This document shows positions 25,601-37,043 of a DNA stretch of 64,000 nt, one piece after another. The position numbers and the translations under genes were made by a program. Every line of letters starts with the position of its first letter. Position 1 is the stretch's first letter. Under the pieces are notes generated by a model. It was not told the DNA's origin. It did no database searches and saw nothing but the letters and a program-made list of their open reading frames with translations. This DNA is from Paratinospora sagittata. Lineage: Eukaryota > Streptophyta > Magnoliopsida > Ranunculales > Menispermaceae. The DNA lies in assembly GCA_035771175.1 (NCBI GenBank), contig CM069612.1, positions 27,200,987 to 27,264,986 on the forward strand. Reading direction: 5' to 3'.

Positions 25601-26693
25601 CCAAACTCATATTAACTCTAGAATTTGAAGCATCAGGCACTTTCAACCTCACCATCTTCAAAAACCCATCACCCTTCCCACACCCAACCTCTCTTTCCCT
25701 CACACAACCCTGTGATCCATCTCTCAAGTACCAATCCCTAGGAGATTTAGGCCTAAACCCAGGAAGACATGAACAAACCAAAGCATTATTAGAATTACAA
25801 CTACCAAACGCTCCACACTCCCCATAATCATCACAACTATCCTTCGGAGCCGACCAGAAACTGTTCCATCTATGAACACCTTCCACCCACGTCGATCTGT
25901 GTACAAAGCCCAAGCCATCCAAGTAGAATCTGGAGAAAATTGATGCATTATAAATAGTATAAGTTATGTAAATCTCATCTGGGTCTTTGACAAAACTGTA
26001 ATTAAAGATGAAATTTCTTGTCATTTCAGGTACACCACTCCAAGCTCTTCCATTCCAATACCCACTTCTCCATACTAATTTCGGCCCTCGCCCGAGAAAG
26101 AACTCCGGCGCCCCGGTCCGGTCGAGACTAAACGTGAATTCCCCTGTTCCGGGATCGTCACGAGATTTCCATGATGTTAATGACCAATTTAATCCGGATT
26201 TGGGACTTGACCCAAGTTTCATGCCAGCAAGAAAAGTATCCGTTGGATAATCAAAGCTTTGCCATAAGATAATACCTGTATTTTTGCCAATTAATAAGAG
26301 ATTACCTGAATCCAAAAGCTTCAAGGTTGGCGAACTAGTAGTTGTAGTACTGTTTTTTAATGGAATTGATGACCATATGGGTAGGGATGAATTTCCATTG
26401 AAGATAGCTAGATTTCCTTGGTTATCAATCTTGAGAACTCCTGAAGAACTTTTTATTGGATTGTCTCTGTTTGCTACCCAAACTACTGTTTGTTCAGGAA
26501 CTTTGTTGTACCAAATTCCGACGTAGCGGTTGGGAGAATTGCCGGGACTGAAGAAGCCCAGAGCGAAGGTTTTGCCATTGGAGACTAATGTTTCACCATC
26601 TTTGATGAACTGGGTAGGTGTGATTGTGTCTGTTGCGTAGCAGAATTGGAAGAGAAGTAGAAGAAGAGAAGATTTTAGGAAGGAGGGCGGCAT
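22617..26693 (-). CDS. G-type lectin S-receptor-like serine/threonine-protein kinase
   Basis: Second intact receptor kinase of the pair, on the opposite strand. Exons in transcript order: 26693-25424, 24777-24646, 24542-24334, 24216-24006, 23903-23666, 23205-23055, 22922-22617. Junctions are GT-AG with matching phases, giving 838 codons before the stop. Order: signal peptide ([11 protein letters not shown]), B-lectin domain ([21 protein letters not shown]), S-locus glycoprotein/EGF-like region ([14 protein letters not shown]), PAN domain, membrane helix ([20 protein letters not shown]), and a kinase with [10 protein letters not shown], the Lys in MAVKRL, HRD (644-646), DFG (664-666) and [10 protein letters not shown]. 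Exons 4 and 6 are exactly as long as in the neighbouring SRLK (211 and 151 bases), supporting a common origin. It appears intact and should be membrane-located with an active RD kinase; ligand unknown. Confidence 0.9.
23395..23650. repeat. TRIM/LTR-like dispersed repeat in SRLK intron
   Basis: This intronic stretch shares a kernel with 25040-25200, 33890-33975 and 60290-60400: a GGCCTTTTA-A-T-AAACC block, then AAGTTAGGGAAAGTATCATTACTATTTGAAATC. The order resembles a plant LTR/TRIM-type repeat whose consensus has a CCCACATCGG start and a GGACAATATC block. Edges are not defined. Confidence 0.35.
25040..25200. repeat. TRIM/LTR-like dispersed repeat in SRLK intron 1
   Basis: The sequence starts with TCCCACATCGGATAGAGAC and continues with TGCCTTTTAAAGTGATACC, TTGGGGACAATATCAGTAATAG and GATCCATGTTGCCCAACA. 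It is the best-preserved of four related stretches in the window. The orientation appears to be plus, opposite to the host gene. Confidence 0.45.
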
Positions 26694-27464
26694 TGTTGCA
26701 GATGGGTTCTGTTCGTTGTTGTGGCAGAGGAAGTAAATGAGATCAGGTGGGAAAAAGCGCCATGAATTAATTGATCATGATTTGAAAAGATTATTTTACA
26801 AGTTTAAGTGGGTGATGATCATATGAATGATGATGATGTTTGAAAGGTTTATGTGATGGAGAGCTTTGGAGTCATTAATAGAGAAAAAAAGATGGTGCAC
26901 CCACCTGCATTAACTGAGAATAAATAAGAGCGTGCAGCAGATGAACAGAGATCAATTTTGATTTTAATAATTTTTTTCGTCAATTTTTAGATATTTACTT
27001 ATTCTTACTGATATATTTTTGTTAATCAACTAAAAATATTAAAATATCAAAAATAGTAATTTTCTTTTCCTAAACACTTTAATTAATAAATAAATAATTA
27101 TATAATAACCATTTTACACAGTATTACATGCACAATATCTCATTTAAAAGAAACATAAATACTCTGTACGTTTTCCATCTATAATTAGATTAGATTAGAT
27201 TAGATAAGATGTTTTGCCTTTCGGGGGTAAGGTCTTGTATGCCTCCATGTGGCCAAAGAATGACTCTGTTTTCTTTTCTTCCCACTAACGCCAGTCTTAT
27301 TTTATTTTTGTTTTTTAAGATCTGCTGGCGTTTTGATTAATTGATGATAGAAGATGAAGACGCCATTAATGGTGAAGACCTAATGATAGGAACCGCACCG
27401 ACGATTGCAAATTGCTCAGTTCGGTTTTTCAAACTTTTTACGGAGATGTCAACAAGTAACCATC
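26694..27464. other. upstream region of the second SRLK and intergenic DNA
   Basis: The first few hundred bases should hold the minus-strand promoter and 5' UTR of the SRLK ending at 26693. A (GATTA)n-type microsatellite lies near 27186-27205. I see no distinct promoter motif and no other gene. Confidence 0.5.
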
Positions 27465-29282
27465 TAGACTTGACACTTAGCAGTGATATAGGATTGAATC
27501 TAATTTGTTCAGTCAATTCATTTTGTTTAAATTTTATTTTATTAAGTTTTCTTATTCTTATTTTAACGTACAAGTTTTCCTAGCATCCAAGTAGAAAATA
27601 TTATGATAGAAGATGTGCTAATAGCGATGTTCAAAGGCAATGTCAAGAATACTTGAACTAAATTAATAATCTCATAATAGATAATGAATAAGTTAATCAC
27701 ATTCACGATTTGCTGGAAGCAACTCTTGTGGGAAATCATCGCATCAAACCGTAGGTGTGGAGATTTGTTGGGTAGTAATGAGAGAACAAGTCAGCCATCA
27801 ACCTATTCATCATATACCTAGGTAAGAAGAGACGGACTATAGTGCATTGTATCTTCTCAAAAAAAAAAAATGGAGACTATCAATATGAGTAATCCCGTGC
27901 CTAGATTTTAGTCCATAGGCGACCAATTAAAAAATAAAAGGTTGGACATGCTATTCCACTTTTTTTCTTTTTACTAATCTTTTGGACAATAAGTAGACTT
28001 CTAACTATGCTCACACAACCTATAAGTTAAAATTTTTTTTTTTTTTTTTTTGGTAACTTGAGATATTCGGGTCAACTTATATGCATCGATTAATCTTAAA
28101 GGATAAGCCCTAATGAAATGATCAGAGAATGGTGTTTCCTCAATAGGTGTGTATAATTGCACCTACACATAGTTCTTGACGCAAAAAAAAAAAGTTTAGA
28201 CAAAGGTCACATCACACCACATTGCGAATAACATTTAATTTATTCAGGTGGAGATTTAATCTCTAGTCATCAATGAGGCTATAAATGTTTTTGACTACTA
28301 CACCAAGGTACCATTTGCTTTTATTTTACTTGTTATCTATTAATTTAAATAGTGAAGTTATTGCTAATGGTATATTTAATTATATTTTTCCAACTTTTTC
28401 TACTCATTCATTTGAAAATCTCTATTTTTGAAAATAGACTTGACACTTAGCAGTGATATATGATTGAATCTAATTTGTTCAGTCAATTCATTTTGTTTAA
28501 ATTTTATTTTATTAAGTTTTCTTATTCTTATTTTAACGTACAAGTTTTCCTAGCATCCAAGTAAAAAATATTATGACAGAAGATGTGCTAATGGCGATGT
28601 TCAAAGTCAATGTCAAGAATACTTGAACTAAATTAATAATCTCATAATAGATAATGAATAAGTTAATCACATTCACGATTTGCTGGAAGCAACTCTTGTG
28701 GGAAATCATCGCATCAAACCGTTGGTGTGGAGATTAGTTGGGTAGTAATGAGAGAACAAGTCAGCCATCAACTTATTCATCATATACCCAGATAAGAGAC
28801 GGACTATAGTGCATTGTATCTTCTCAACAAAAAAAAAAAAAATGGAGACTATCAATATGAGTAATCACATGCGTAGATTTTAGTCCATAGGCGACCAATT
28901 AAAAAATAAAAGGTTGGACATGCTATTCCACTTTTTTTCTTTTTACTAATCTTTTGGACAATAAGTGGACTTCTAACTATGCTCACACAACCTATAAGTT
29001 AAAAATATTTTTATTTTTATTTTTTGGTAACTTGAGATATTCGGGTCAACTTATATGCATCGATTAATCTTAAAGGACAAGCCCTAATGAAATAATCAGA
29101 GAATGGTGTTTCCTCACTAGGTGTGTATAATTGCACCTACACAGTTCTTGACGCAAAAAAAAAAAAATTTAGACAAAGGTCACATCACACCACATTGCGA
29201 ATAACATTTAATTTATTCATGTGGAGATTTAAGCTCTAGTCATCAATGAGGCTATAAATGTTTTTGACTACTACACCAAGGT
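27465..29282 (+). repeat. large direct duplication, two ~846-bp copies
   Basis: Copy 1 (27465-28309) and copy 2 (28435-29282) match nearly base for base at an offset of 970 bases (common start TAGACTTGACACTTAGCAGT, common end CTACTACACCAAGGT). Differences are single-base changes and small indels in A or T runs, so the duplication looks recent. Between the copies lie 125 unique bases. The copies have no TG...CA ends and no ORF, so they do not look like LTRs; a local duplication is the simplest reading. Confidence 0.9.
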
Positions 29283-29534
29283 GTCATTGGCTCAGTGGTT
29301 ACTAGGAATGCGAAATTATACTCCTTAAAGAAGGTCTCGAGTTCGATTCCTAGGGAGGCCCTGCACTATTCATGAATAGTGGCAGACAAATAATCGTTTC
29401 GATGTAGACCAGCTGCGGTTGGGTTGTTGCATGGCGATATGACAATATTATGTGGTACTATGGCTAGGCGTTCGCCCCGAGGGGGTGCGCCCACACCTGG
29501 ATAGGGGGCACGCTGTGCAACCCAGGGTGTGACA
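29283..29534 (+). mobile_element. tRNA-derived SINE-like repeat
   Basis: It has a tRNA-like head with an A-box (TGGCTCAGTGGTTA, 29288-29301) and a B-box (GTCTCGAGTTCGATTCC, about 29334-29350), followed by a tRNA-unrelated body with GACAATATTA and a GC-rich tail ending GGGTGTGACA. The head and the GGGAGGCC...CTATTCATGA part recur on the minus strand at 49817-49985. It begins exactly where copy 2 of the 846-bp duplication ends. There is no A tail, so it may be a fragment or belong to a different SINE type. Confidence 0.6.
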
Positions 29535-29719
29535 GAACAAGTCTAATGAAATGGAAATTTCAATAGGTGTCTAAAGATGAGTTACTATTCAATACAAAGG
29601 CCACAATGGGAAGCCAGTGGGCTGAGCACAATTGGTAAAGTCTAGGAAGGAAAACGTGTAGCCAAAGTAGAGTCTCCAAACCATTTATCCTCCTAAAATC
29701 AAAAGGATAAACCATTTCC

Positions 29720-30140
29720 CATTGTTGGGGGGATGTATGGCCAAACTAATGGAATTAATGATGAAATAAATTTCTAAGAACTCCTAAATGTCGAGGAGGT
29801 GGAATGGGTGATGTCCCAACACGAGTTCTCATTCCCATGGATACTTCTAACCACTTTAGCCCATAATGAATCTTTTCTTGTGTGATTCTCCAGAGCCACT
29901 TAGCAGCAAGAGCTATGTTCTTCTTCTCAATGTTGCCAATGCCAAATCCACCCTTGTTGACTGGCATCTGCACCACCTTCTAATTGACCAAATGACAGTT
30001 ATTATTTTTGTCAACCCCTTTCCATAGAAACTATCGCATCCTTTTCTCAACTTCCATAGCCACCTCATGAGGAATTTTGAATATAGAGAGAAAATATGTT
30101 GAAAATGTTGCTAGGGTAGCAAGGCGGATCTAAAACTAAT
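29720..30140 (-). pseudogene. LINE ORF2 fragment (segment after the reverse transcriptase)
   Basis: The minus-strand translation reads like the region after the reverse transcriptase of plant LINEs: YFLSIFKIP..VAMEVEKRMR, FLWKG, KVVQMPVNKGGFGIGNIEKKN, IALAAKWLWRI. Stops interrupt it (for example between KRMR and FLWKG). It is a decayed fragment in opposite orientation to the LINE debris that follows at 30200. Confidence 0.7.
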
Positions 30141-30199
30141 GAGTCAAGTATAGTTACCAGAAGTGTTCTAATAGCAGGAAATGTTGTTGCGGAGGGTGT

Positions 30200-32270
30200 C
30201 AAGACGTCAACGAACAGTTGAAAGCGCAGACAATCAGTGTCTCAGAAAAAGTTGAGAAAACAACGAAAAGCAATTATTTACGACTACGTGATGGGACACG
30301 ATGAGCCATCGGAGAAAGTGTTGGTAGCGGATGGTGAGCGTTCGTGGCTGGAGGCGGATCTTCAAAACTGGGAACATGAGCAATCGGAGGGCGAGATCGG
30401 CTCCTTGGACGAAGACATCAAGAGCGATGGCGGCAATTATAACGTGAAGGCAACCGTGGAGGGCGATCTTTTGAACACATCCGGCATGGAACAACTAAAT
30501 TCCAAGACAACAAAGGTATGTTCAAAAAAGTTACCTTTTGAATCAAATTATGAGCATTCTAACCATGTGGCACCAAGAAATCTTCCCTTTTCATCTCTCC
30601 TTCAACAAAACCCCAATGATGCCCATGAACAAAACACCCAACCGTCCTTTTCCCCAACCTTGTAACCCAGACACCTCATCCCAACGGAGTTCGAATTCCA
30701 AGCATAGACATGACACAGTTAGTAAATTGGAGGAAGGTGTGCTCAGATTGGCCAAGGGGGCAGTAGTACAGAGTCCAAATTCAGAAGGGTCGTCGAAGTC
30801 CTCAGAAAAATTGGGGTCGATTATGAGAAAAATGGACTTGAAATGTACAAAATCTCAGGGCTGCAGACAAGTCAGGTTGGCATTGATGAAAACAGTGATG
30901 GTAATGTACAGGGGCTGAGCAAGACTGAACAGAATCAAAGGGCTTCAATAAATGATCCATGAAGATATTATCATGAAACATACAAGGATGTGGCGCAAGC
31001 TGGAAGCAATGTTTAGTCAAGAAGACCATCTGCAAAATAAAACTAGATATTGTTGTCTTGCAGGAGACGAAGAAAGAGGTTATTGAACGACAAACTATGG
31101 GTCAATTATGGAGCTCAAGGTTCAAGAGTTGGATTATAATGCCTGCTCTTGGATCAGGTGGGAGTATCATGGTGGTATGGGATGTGAGATCAGTACAAGT
31201 TCTTCAGAACTTGGCTGCTGGCTATTCAATTTCCATACTTATAACAGGGGATGATGGCATTCGTTGGTGGTTTACTTGTATCTATGGACCGTCTAATGCA
31301 TATGATAGAGAAAGCTTTTGGGTTGAGATTGTTGGACTCAGCTCCATTTGTGGAGACAAATGGTTTTCAGGGGGAGACTTTAATACAGTCTAATTTCTTC
31401 ATAAGAAATGAAATAGTAGCAGGCTAACAAAAAGTATGCAAATGTTCGACATCGTGATCTCCAACTTAGCGTTGCGGGACACACCACTTTTGAATGCTAG
31501 ATGCACATGGTCTAATTTCAGAGAAGACCCAATATGTTGTCGGTTGGACAAATTCTTGTGGGCCTTGGGTTGGGAGACAATGTATCTAATATGTCAACAG
31601 GAATGTGCTCCTCGCACAACATCAGATCATTGTCCCATTGTCTTGGATACATCCAGAACCAAATGGGGACCTACCCCATTCCGCTTTGAGAACATGTAGT
31701 TATCACACTAAGATTTTAGAAGCAACATTTTTGTATGGTGGAGTCTGGCCTTAGCCCACGGTCAAGTGGGTCATAGGTTCATGGTTAAATTATTCGAAAT
31801 GAAGAAATTTCTAAAAAGATGGGATCAAGAGGTCTTTGGGGCCGTGCACATACAAAAGAAGGCATTGGTGGAATTAATCCGCCACTTGGATAGTGTGGAA
31901 GCTTCCCCCATGTGGTCGGGTCAAATGATTGAGGCCCCGAAAAAGAGCCAAGTCGGAGTTGGCCAACATCTTTATCAGAGAAGAGAGGTTGGTTTCACAT
32001 AAAGCAAAGATTAAGTAGATCAAAGAAGGGGACTTGAACTCTGGTTTTTTCCATAGTGTATGGAATAAAAGAAGGTGAAAAACACAATTACACAGTTGGA
32101 ATCTAGCGATGGGAACTTAGTGTGCATTAAAACAAGATCGTGGGGGAAATAGTGGGTTTCTTTCAGAGATAGTACGCGGCTCCTAACCAAGATTCTTGGG
32201 GTGTTGCGGGCTTAAATTGGGATCCCATATCCGCAGAAGACATGGTTTGGCTTGATTTTTTCCTCTTTGT
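30200..32270 (+). pseudogene. decayed LINE, ORF1 end and endonuclease part of ORF2
   Basis: Positions 30237-30665 hold an open, polar frame that may be the ORF1 tail. From about 30965 the reading SWNIQGCG..., VVLQETKKE, GGDFNTV, CTWSN, CRLDKFL and TSDHCPIV gives an apurinic-type LINE endonuclease in order. It is followed by KEGDLNSGFFHSV and PISAEDMVWL just before the reverse transcriptase. Stops (31391-31393, 31697-31699 and others) and frame changes break it. It ends before any RT motif, in T-rich DNA near 32315. It is not close in sequence to the intact LINE at 4464-12064. Confidence 0.75.
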
Positions 32271-32310
32271 TGATTTTTGCAACCACCTTGGGTATGAATT
32301 GGTGTCATTT

Positions 32311-32342
<32 letters not shown>

Positions 32343-32868
32343 TGTAAATCACCCAAGTCAAATCGTTAGGCACATCTAAACTCTAAAGGAAGCGGAGAGA
32401 CTAGAAATCCACTAATATATATATATATATATATAAATTCATTAGGAGCAAGTAGACACCTAGATAACAAGTAGGATTCTAAGTGCACACAACCCATAAG
32501 TTGTATGCCTACAACAAAAGGCTAATAGACTCGCACCATATTACAAATAACATTTATTTTTATCGTGTGGCGATTTGATCTTCATTTACCAATCTGCTTA
32601 GAAATACTCTTGGCCACCGCACCAAGTGGTCATTTAGATTTTTTTTTTCTTTTTTTTTTCTTTTTCTAAGTAACTTACATGACTGTCATATAATGCAAGT
32701 TATGTTATGCATCAAGTGAAGAGTCCCGATGGCATTTGCCACATTTCCTAAGTAAAAAAATTTGATTAAACTTTTAATTTGTTAAAATTTAAAAGTGTCT
32801 TTGCACCATTTCTTTGAATATCATATATATATTAGTTTCGGAAAAATACCTTCTTGAGTATTTCAAAT

Positions 32869-33250
32869 ACTAAATGCCTTTAAAATTTGGCATCACCCCC
32901 TCTTCCATAAGTGGGAAAGGTTCAAGACTAAATGCCTTTATAATTTGGCATCACCCCCTCTTCCATAAGTGGGAAAGGTTCAAGACTAAATGCCTTTATA
33001 ATTTGGCATCACCCCCTCTTCCACAAGTGGGAAAGGTTCAAGTCCTCCAACCATGACTATTTGTCCTTCAAGGTCTTATTGTGGCCTATCGCCCTTAGAT
33101 GTGAGGGTTATAGTATCATTTCATCAGGCCTTTGCCTATTTTCTAGTGGCTTATGTGCCCACATTGCCTCTTTACCATGGCTGCCAATTATACCTACATT
33201 TTGATATAAAAATGAATTGCTTTTATAATTCATGCTCTTTGTAAATTCTT
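32869..33250 (+). repeat. SINE-like repeat with 58-bp head repeated three times
   Basis: A 58-bp unit starting ACTAAATGCC and ending GGTTCAAG occurs in tandem at 32869-32926, 32927-32984 and 32985-33042, with one to three base differences. The third copy continues into AGTCCTCC, completing a B-box-like GGTTCAAGTCC, and then into a body with GTGAGGGTTATAG and TTTTCTAGTGGCTTATG. The same head and body, unrepeated, occur at about 50380-50725. The region 33251-34050 beyond it is AT-rich with no gene seen. Confidence 0.7.
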
Positions 33251-34054
33251 ATTTAGAATTCTTCATCTGCCTAATCTAGTTGAAGTTTTGCATTTGGTCT
33301 TTCTTTCGTAAGTTTGTTCCTAAACGTTCAGGTGGACAACAAATTCTTCTAATATTATAACTACAATGTCTCCTCTTTATTGTCAAATGCAGATGTAACA
33401 AACAACCTCTTTATTAGTCTTTATAAATGTTCAACCATAATGTTTAATAACTTGTCTTTTATTAAGTTGTTATCCCATCAACCATAAAAATCACAAGTAA
33501 TGCTTAAAACTGCACTTCCAATATCAAATGAATCAAGTAAGAATAACATTAATGAAGTTCTAATACCATCTAGTGAAAACTAATAGTACTAATGATGCCT
33601 GATGACAAATTACTTAACGATTACAATCATAATTTAAATTTCCTTGACAGATCAAAAGATGGATTCGAAGTTTAAAGTTCTAGCTAATTAGAGAGAGAGC
33701 TGCAGCAAGTAATAAACCATTCAGTAGCTAAGTTTTTGGAAAGAAAGATTTATTATGTGATGATTGAAAAAATAGTACTAGTTGAGATTCATACTTCCTA
33801 ACAAGTGGTACAACACCAATATATATTTTGGTTGGAACATGGAATGTATGTTAATGGATACACCAGCACAATATCAATCAGAACTTTTGGGAGAAAATCC
33901 TAAACATAGACTTAGCGCGGGTTAAATGGGAATAATATCGATACTTATTGAGATCCAAGCCTTGTAATAAGATTTACAACCACCATACTTCTATAACAGA
34001 ACTAAATGAAGTGAGCAACAAAATGTTGGCAGTTAACAGCATACCAGAACCAAA

Positions 34055-34270
34055 GAAGGGCTAAGTGATTGGGTAGAAGAGCAAGTAACCGAGAAGTTAC
34101 GAGTTCGAAACCCATCGACTTGTGCCCCCTCCAAAATATGAGCCCGAATGAGGATTTTTCCCGAGGTTTTAGAGGGTGCCCCTTTGCGGGCTGGGAGCTT
34201 GGAACCTCCTAGGATTAGTGTAGTGCGCCTAAGGTAACCCGAAAACCCAGGTATCAAAAAAAAAAAAAAA
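34055..34270 (+). mobile_element. tRNA-derived SINE with A tail
   Basis: An A-box-like GGGCTAAGTGATTGGGT (34058-34074) and a B-box GTTACGAGTTCGAAACC (34096-34112) lie 22 bases apart. An unrelated body of about 140 bases and an A15 tail (34256-34270) follow. Size and order fit a plant tRNA SINE in the plus orientation. No clear target duplication is visible. Confidence 0.7.
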
Positions 34271-34764
34271 CCGCATTCCTGATAATACAAGGCCCTAGAA
34301 AAGAAGAAAACAGCTCAACAGATTCCAAATAATAAAAAATAAAAAAAAAGAGTCTCTGAGAAAAGACATAGCAACAACAATGAAGGTTTATTCATTTGCT
34401 CTTTTGGTCGGAACAAGTCTAAGAAACAGACTCATAGAGTGTCACTCCCTCTCTTAAAGGTGAACTGTGAAACTTTCCCTACAAAAAGATATATATGAAC
34501 AAGCAGTTTATCACAACACCACCATCTGTAGGCAATCATCTTATAATTTACAAAATTAATTACCACTGCATGACACCCACTTCCATACATAATAAATTAG
34601 AGATGAAGTATTTTTGGAAAGTACCCACATATCTTCAAGACTAGCACCTCATTGGTAACCTGCATTTAGAAAAGAAAAAAAAATATCACAAAATTTAAGT
34701 TCTATAACATGGGAGGAAGCATAAAATAAGTTGTACAGAAATGTGAAATTGAAATTTGACTACC

Positions 34765-36115
34765 TCATCCAGAGGAGGAGTCAACTTGAGTTGCCCCTTG
34801 CTTGGGTCTTCTCCGTTCCGGCGGAGGCCCATCCCTCCGTCTTTCATACCTCCTACTCTCATATTTTGATCCGCTTCTTTGCTTTGGCTGGTATGTAGGA
34901 TACTTGCAGGGAATTATCTCCCCATTGATATATTTATCTCCTGAAATAAAAAGTTTATAAAAACAAACAGGAAAACATTAAAACAGACTTCCATAATCTT
35001 AGTATGGATATAACAAGAAGTTCATTTATTTAGAAACTTAGCTGGTGTTTGTTAATCCTACACATAACCTAATGGTAATGAAAAAAAATTCATAAATATT
35101 TGTATTTTTTCTTCCTCTAATTGAAGTAGATGTATACCCTCTACAAGAATAAGCAAAAAAATACTCACTTATTATGCTAAAGCTTAAATCAATTGAAGTT
35201 GATTTAAAGTAGGAGAGGTTCAATAGAATTAAAATTAACAAAAACAGGCCTTAAGAGTTTAGATACTAACCTCCATAATCCTTATTCTTCACATCTATAT
35301 ATGAATCTGGCAATACCCAAAGAACTCCAGGCAGTCCTACAGTAACAAAAAAAAATAACACACACACAAAACTCTCGTAAACCCCATAACAAAAGATGAA
35401 AACAAAAGCAAATTAAAATAAATATAACACACCATAGCCTCTTGCTCACCCTTGAATTTCTCAGAAGTCTCTTCAGAAACAGTGCATTGGAATCCAGTAT
35501 AAGTAGTAGTACTAAACGCATACATATTCTTCTTAGCTTCTTCCATGCTACAAAAAAACACAAAATATCCCCAATATCAACCCCACAACCGAAAAAAAAA
35601 AAATCCCTCCTTTCTCAAAACCCTCCATAAGACATTCTATGCTCCAAATAAAATTATCAAACAATAACAAAATAAAAATACACATTTTTCATATTCTACA
35701 AAAGCCCTAAAAAATAAATAATTACTTAATTAACGCACCTTCCCAGTACAGTAGCAAGTGTATTGAGATAAGTATCAATCATTTGTTCTCTAGTCGGTGC
35801 AGGGTCTTTTGGAAACTCCATGACGATTAACCAGTGATTGTAATCACAGCCCGGAAGCAAGATGGTCTCTCTGGGCTCGCTGCTGCTGTTGCTTCGCTTT
35901 GAAGAGTAATCACTGTCGATTGCAGCTCGAGTTACGGTGCGAGATGAGGAAGATGTTGTTGAAGGAGGACGAGTAGATACTGTCAGTGAAAGAGAGTTAA
36001 AACGAAATGGGGATAGAAGAGAAGGTTTAGAAGAAGAGGTTTTGGTGGATTTGGAGAAGGTGGAGAACGAGATGAAAGGGGTTTCGGAGAGCAGAGAAGC
36101 GTTGAAGGTCGCCAT
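34765..36115 (-). CDS. MORF9: MORF/RIP family plastid RNA-editing factor, MORF9-like
   Basis: MORF proteins bind PPR proteins and help C-to-U editing of organelle transcripts; MORF9 acts in plastids. Four exons in transcript order, 36115-35739, 35547-35450, 35336-35271 and 34940-34765, join in phase with GT-AG borders to 238 codons. Residues 1 to about 65 are Ser/Thr-rich and basic, as in a chloroplast transit peptide. The MORF domain follows, with motifs [75 protein letters not shown] and INGEIIPC. The tail is basic and Pro-rich ([15 protein letters not shown]). Length and motifs match the MORF9 branch best; MORF2 is the nearest alternative. The gene looks intact. Confidence 0.9.
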
Positions 36116-37043
36116 TTGAGAAACAGAGGAAGAAGAGATTGAGTGAGATGGAGATAAGGTATTGAAGGATAGGGATTGTTTGTTGGTTTTATAGTTGGGA
36201 TCAGATATTTTTAGGGTTTCGAGGGTAAATGAGCCGGAGACAAACGATGAGAGGTGAATTACTCCTCAGGTCGACTCACCATTTGGTGGTTTTCGGTCAT
36301 GGTCGAAGATATTTCTGTTGATTTTTTATTTTTTATTTATTTTTATTTTTTTCTTGGAAGTTTTGTTTAGGGTTTAGGGGTGGCAAAAATCTTGGTTTGA
36401 ACAAATTTGGGTTCGGACAATGGGCTTGTTTGCTGGAGCAGCGGGGTTTTGGGTCAAAAGTATTTACTTCGAATGCTAATGGCAAATGCAAAAATAAAAA
36501 GACGGTGCTCGGTAAAAAGGTCTAAAAATTGCGTGACAAATCAAAACGCAATTGCGATATTGGCTTGCCAAACGAGCGAACCTTGTGTTTTCCTAGATTT
36601 TTGAGCCGCAACGGGATTTCTATAGCGTGCCCAAATAGGGCCAATACCTTGTACTAAAGAATATATGGTATGTCCGATCCGAGGCCGGTGTGTCTTTTTT
36701 TCTTTTTTTTCTTATATTTAATATCAATAGTAAATCAAAATTTAACTAACACGATTAAAAAAAATAAAAGAAATGTGTAAAACCGAACAAAATCAGTAAT
36801 CATATAAGTTTAAACAAATAATTGTTGTTTGTTTCACAAACCGAGCTGAGTCCGGACATGCTTTGGGTCTATTAGTATAAGAAGTTGTCATTACCCATAT
36901 TTGTTCATACTCAATTTTTTTGGCATCCCTATTTGTGTTAATCAAATGGATGCAAGAATGTCATGTTTTTATTGTCATGTATCCATCTAACACAATTTTT
37001 GTGAGCTTCAATCTTAACACAATGTATTATTATTATTATTATG
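36116..37043. other. upstream region of the MORF-like gene and intergenic DNA
   Basis: The stretch next to the ATG should hold the 5' UTR and promoter on the minus strand. Beyond about 36300 the DNA is AT-rich with T runs and a (TTA)n tract at about 37026-37041. No other gene is supported. Confidence 0.5.

Noticed and set aside
25432..25827. 131-codon plus-strand frame
   Set aside because: Antisense to the ectodomain exon of the minus-strand SRLK, whose splice pattern and domains are clear.
27465..29282. Idea that the two 846-bp copies are LTRs of one element
   Set aside because: No TG...CA ends, no primer-binding site or polypurine tract, and only 125 bases between them.
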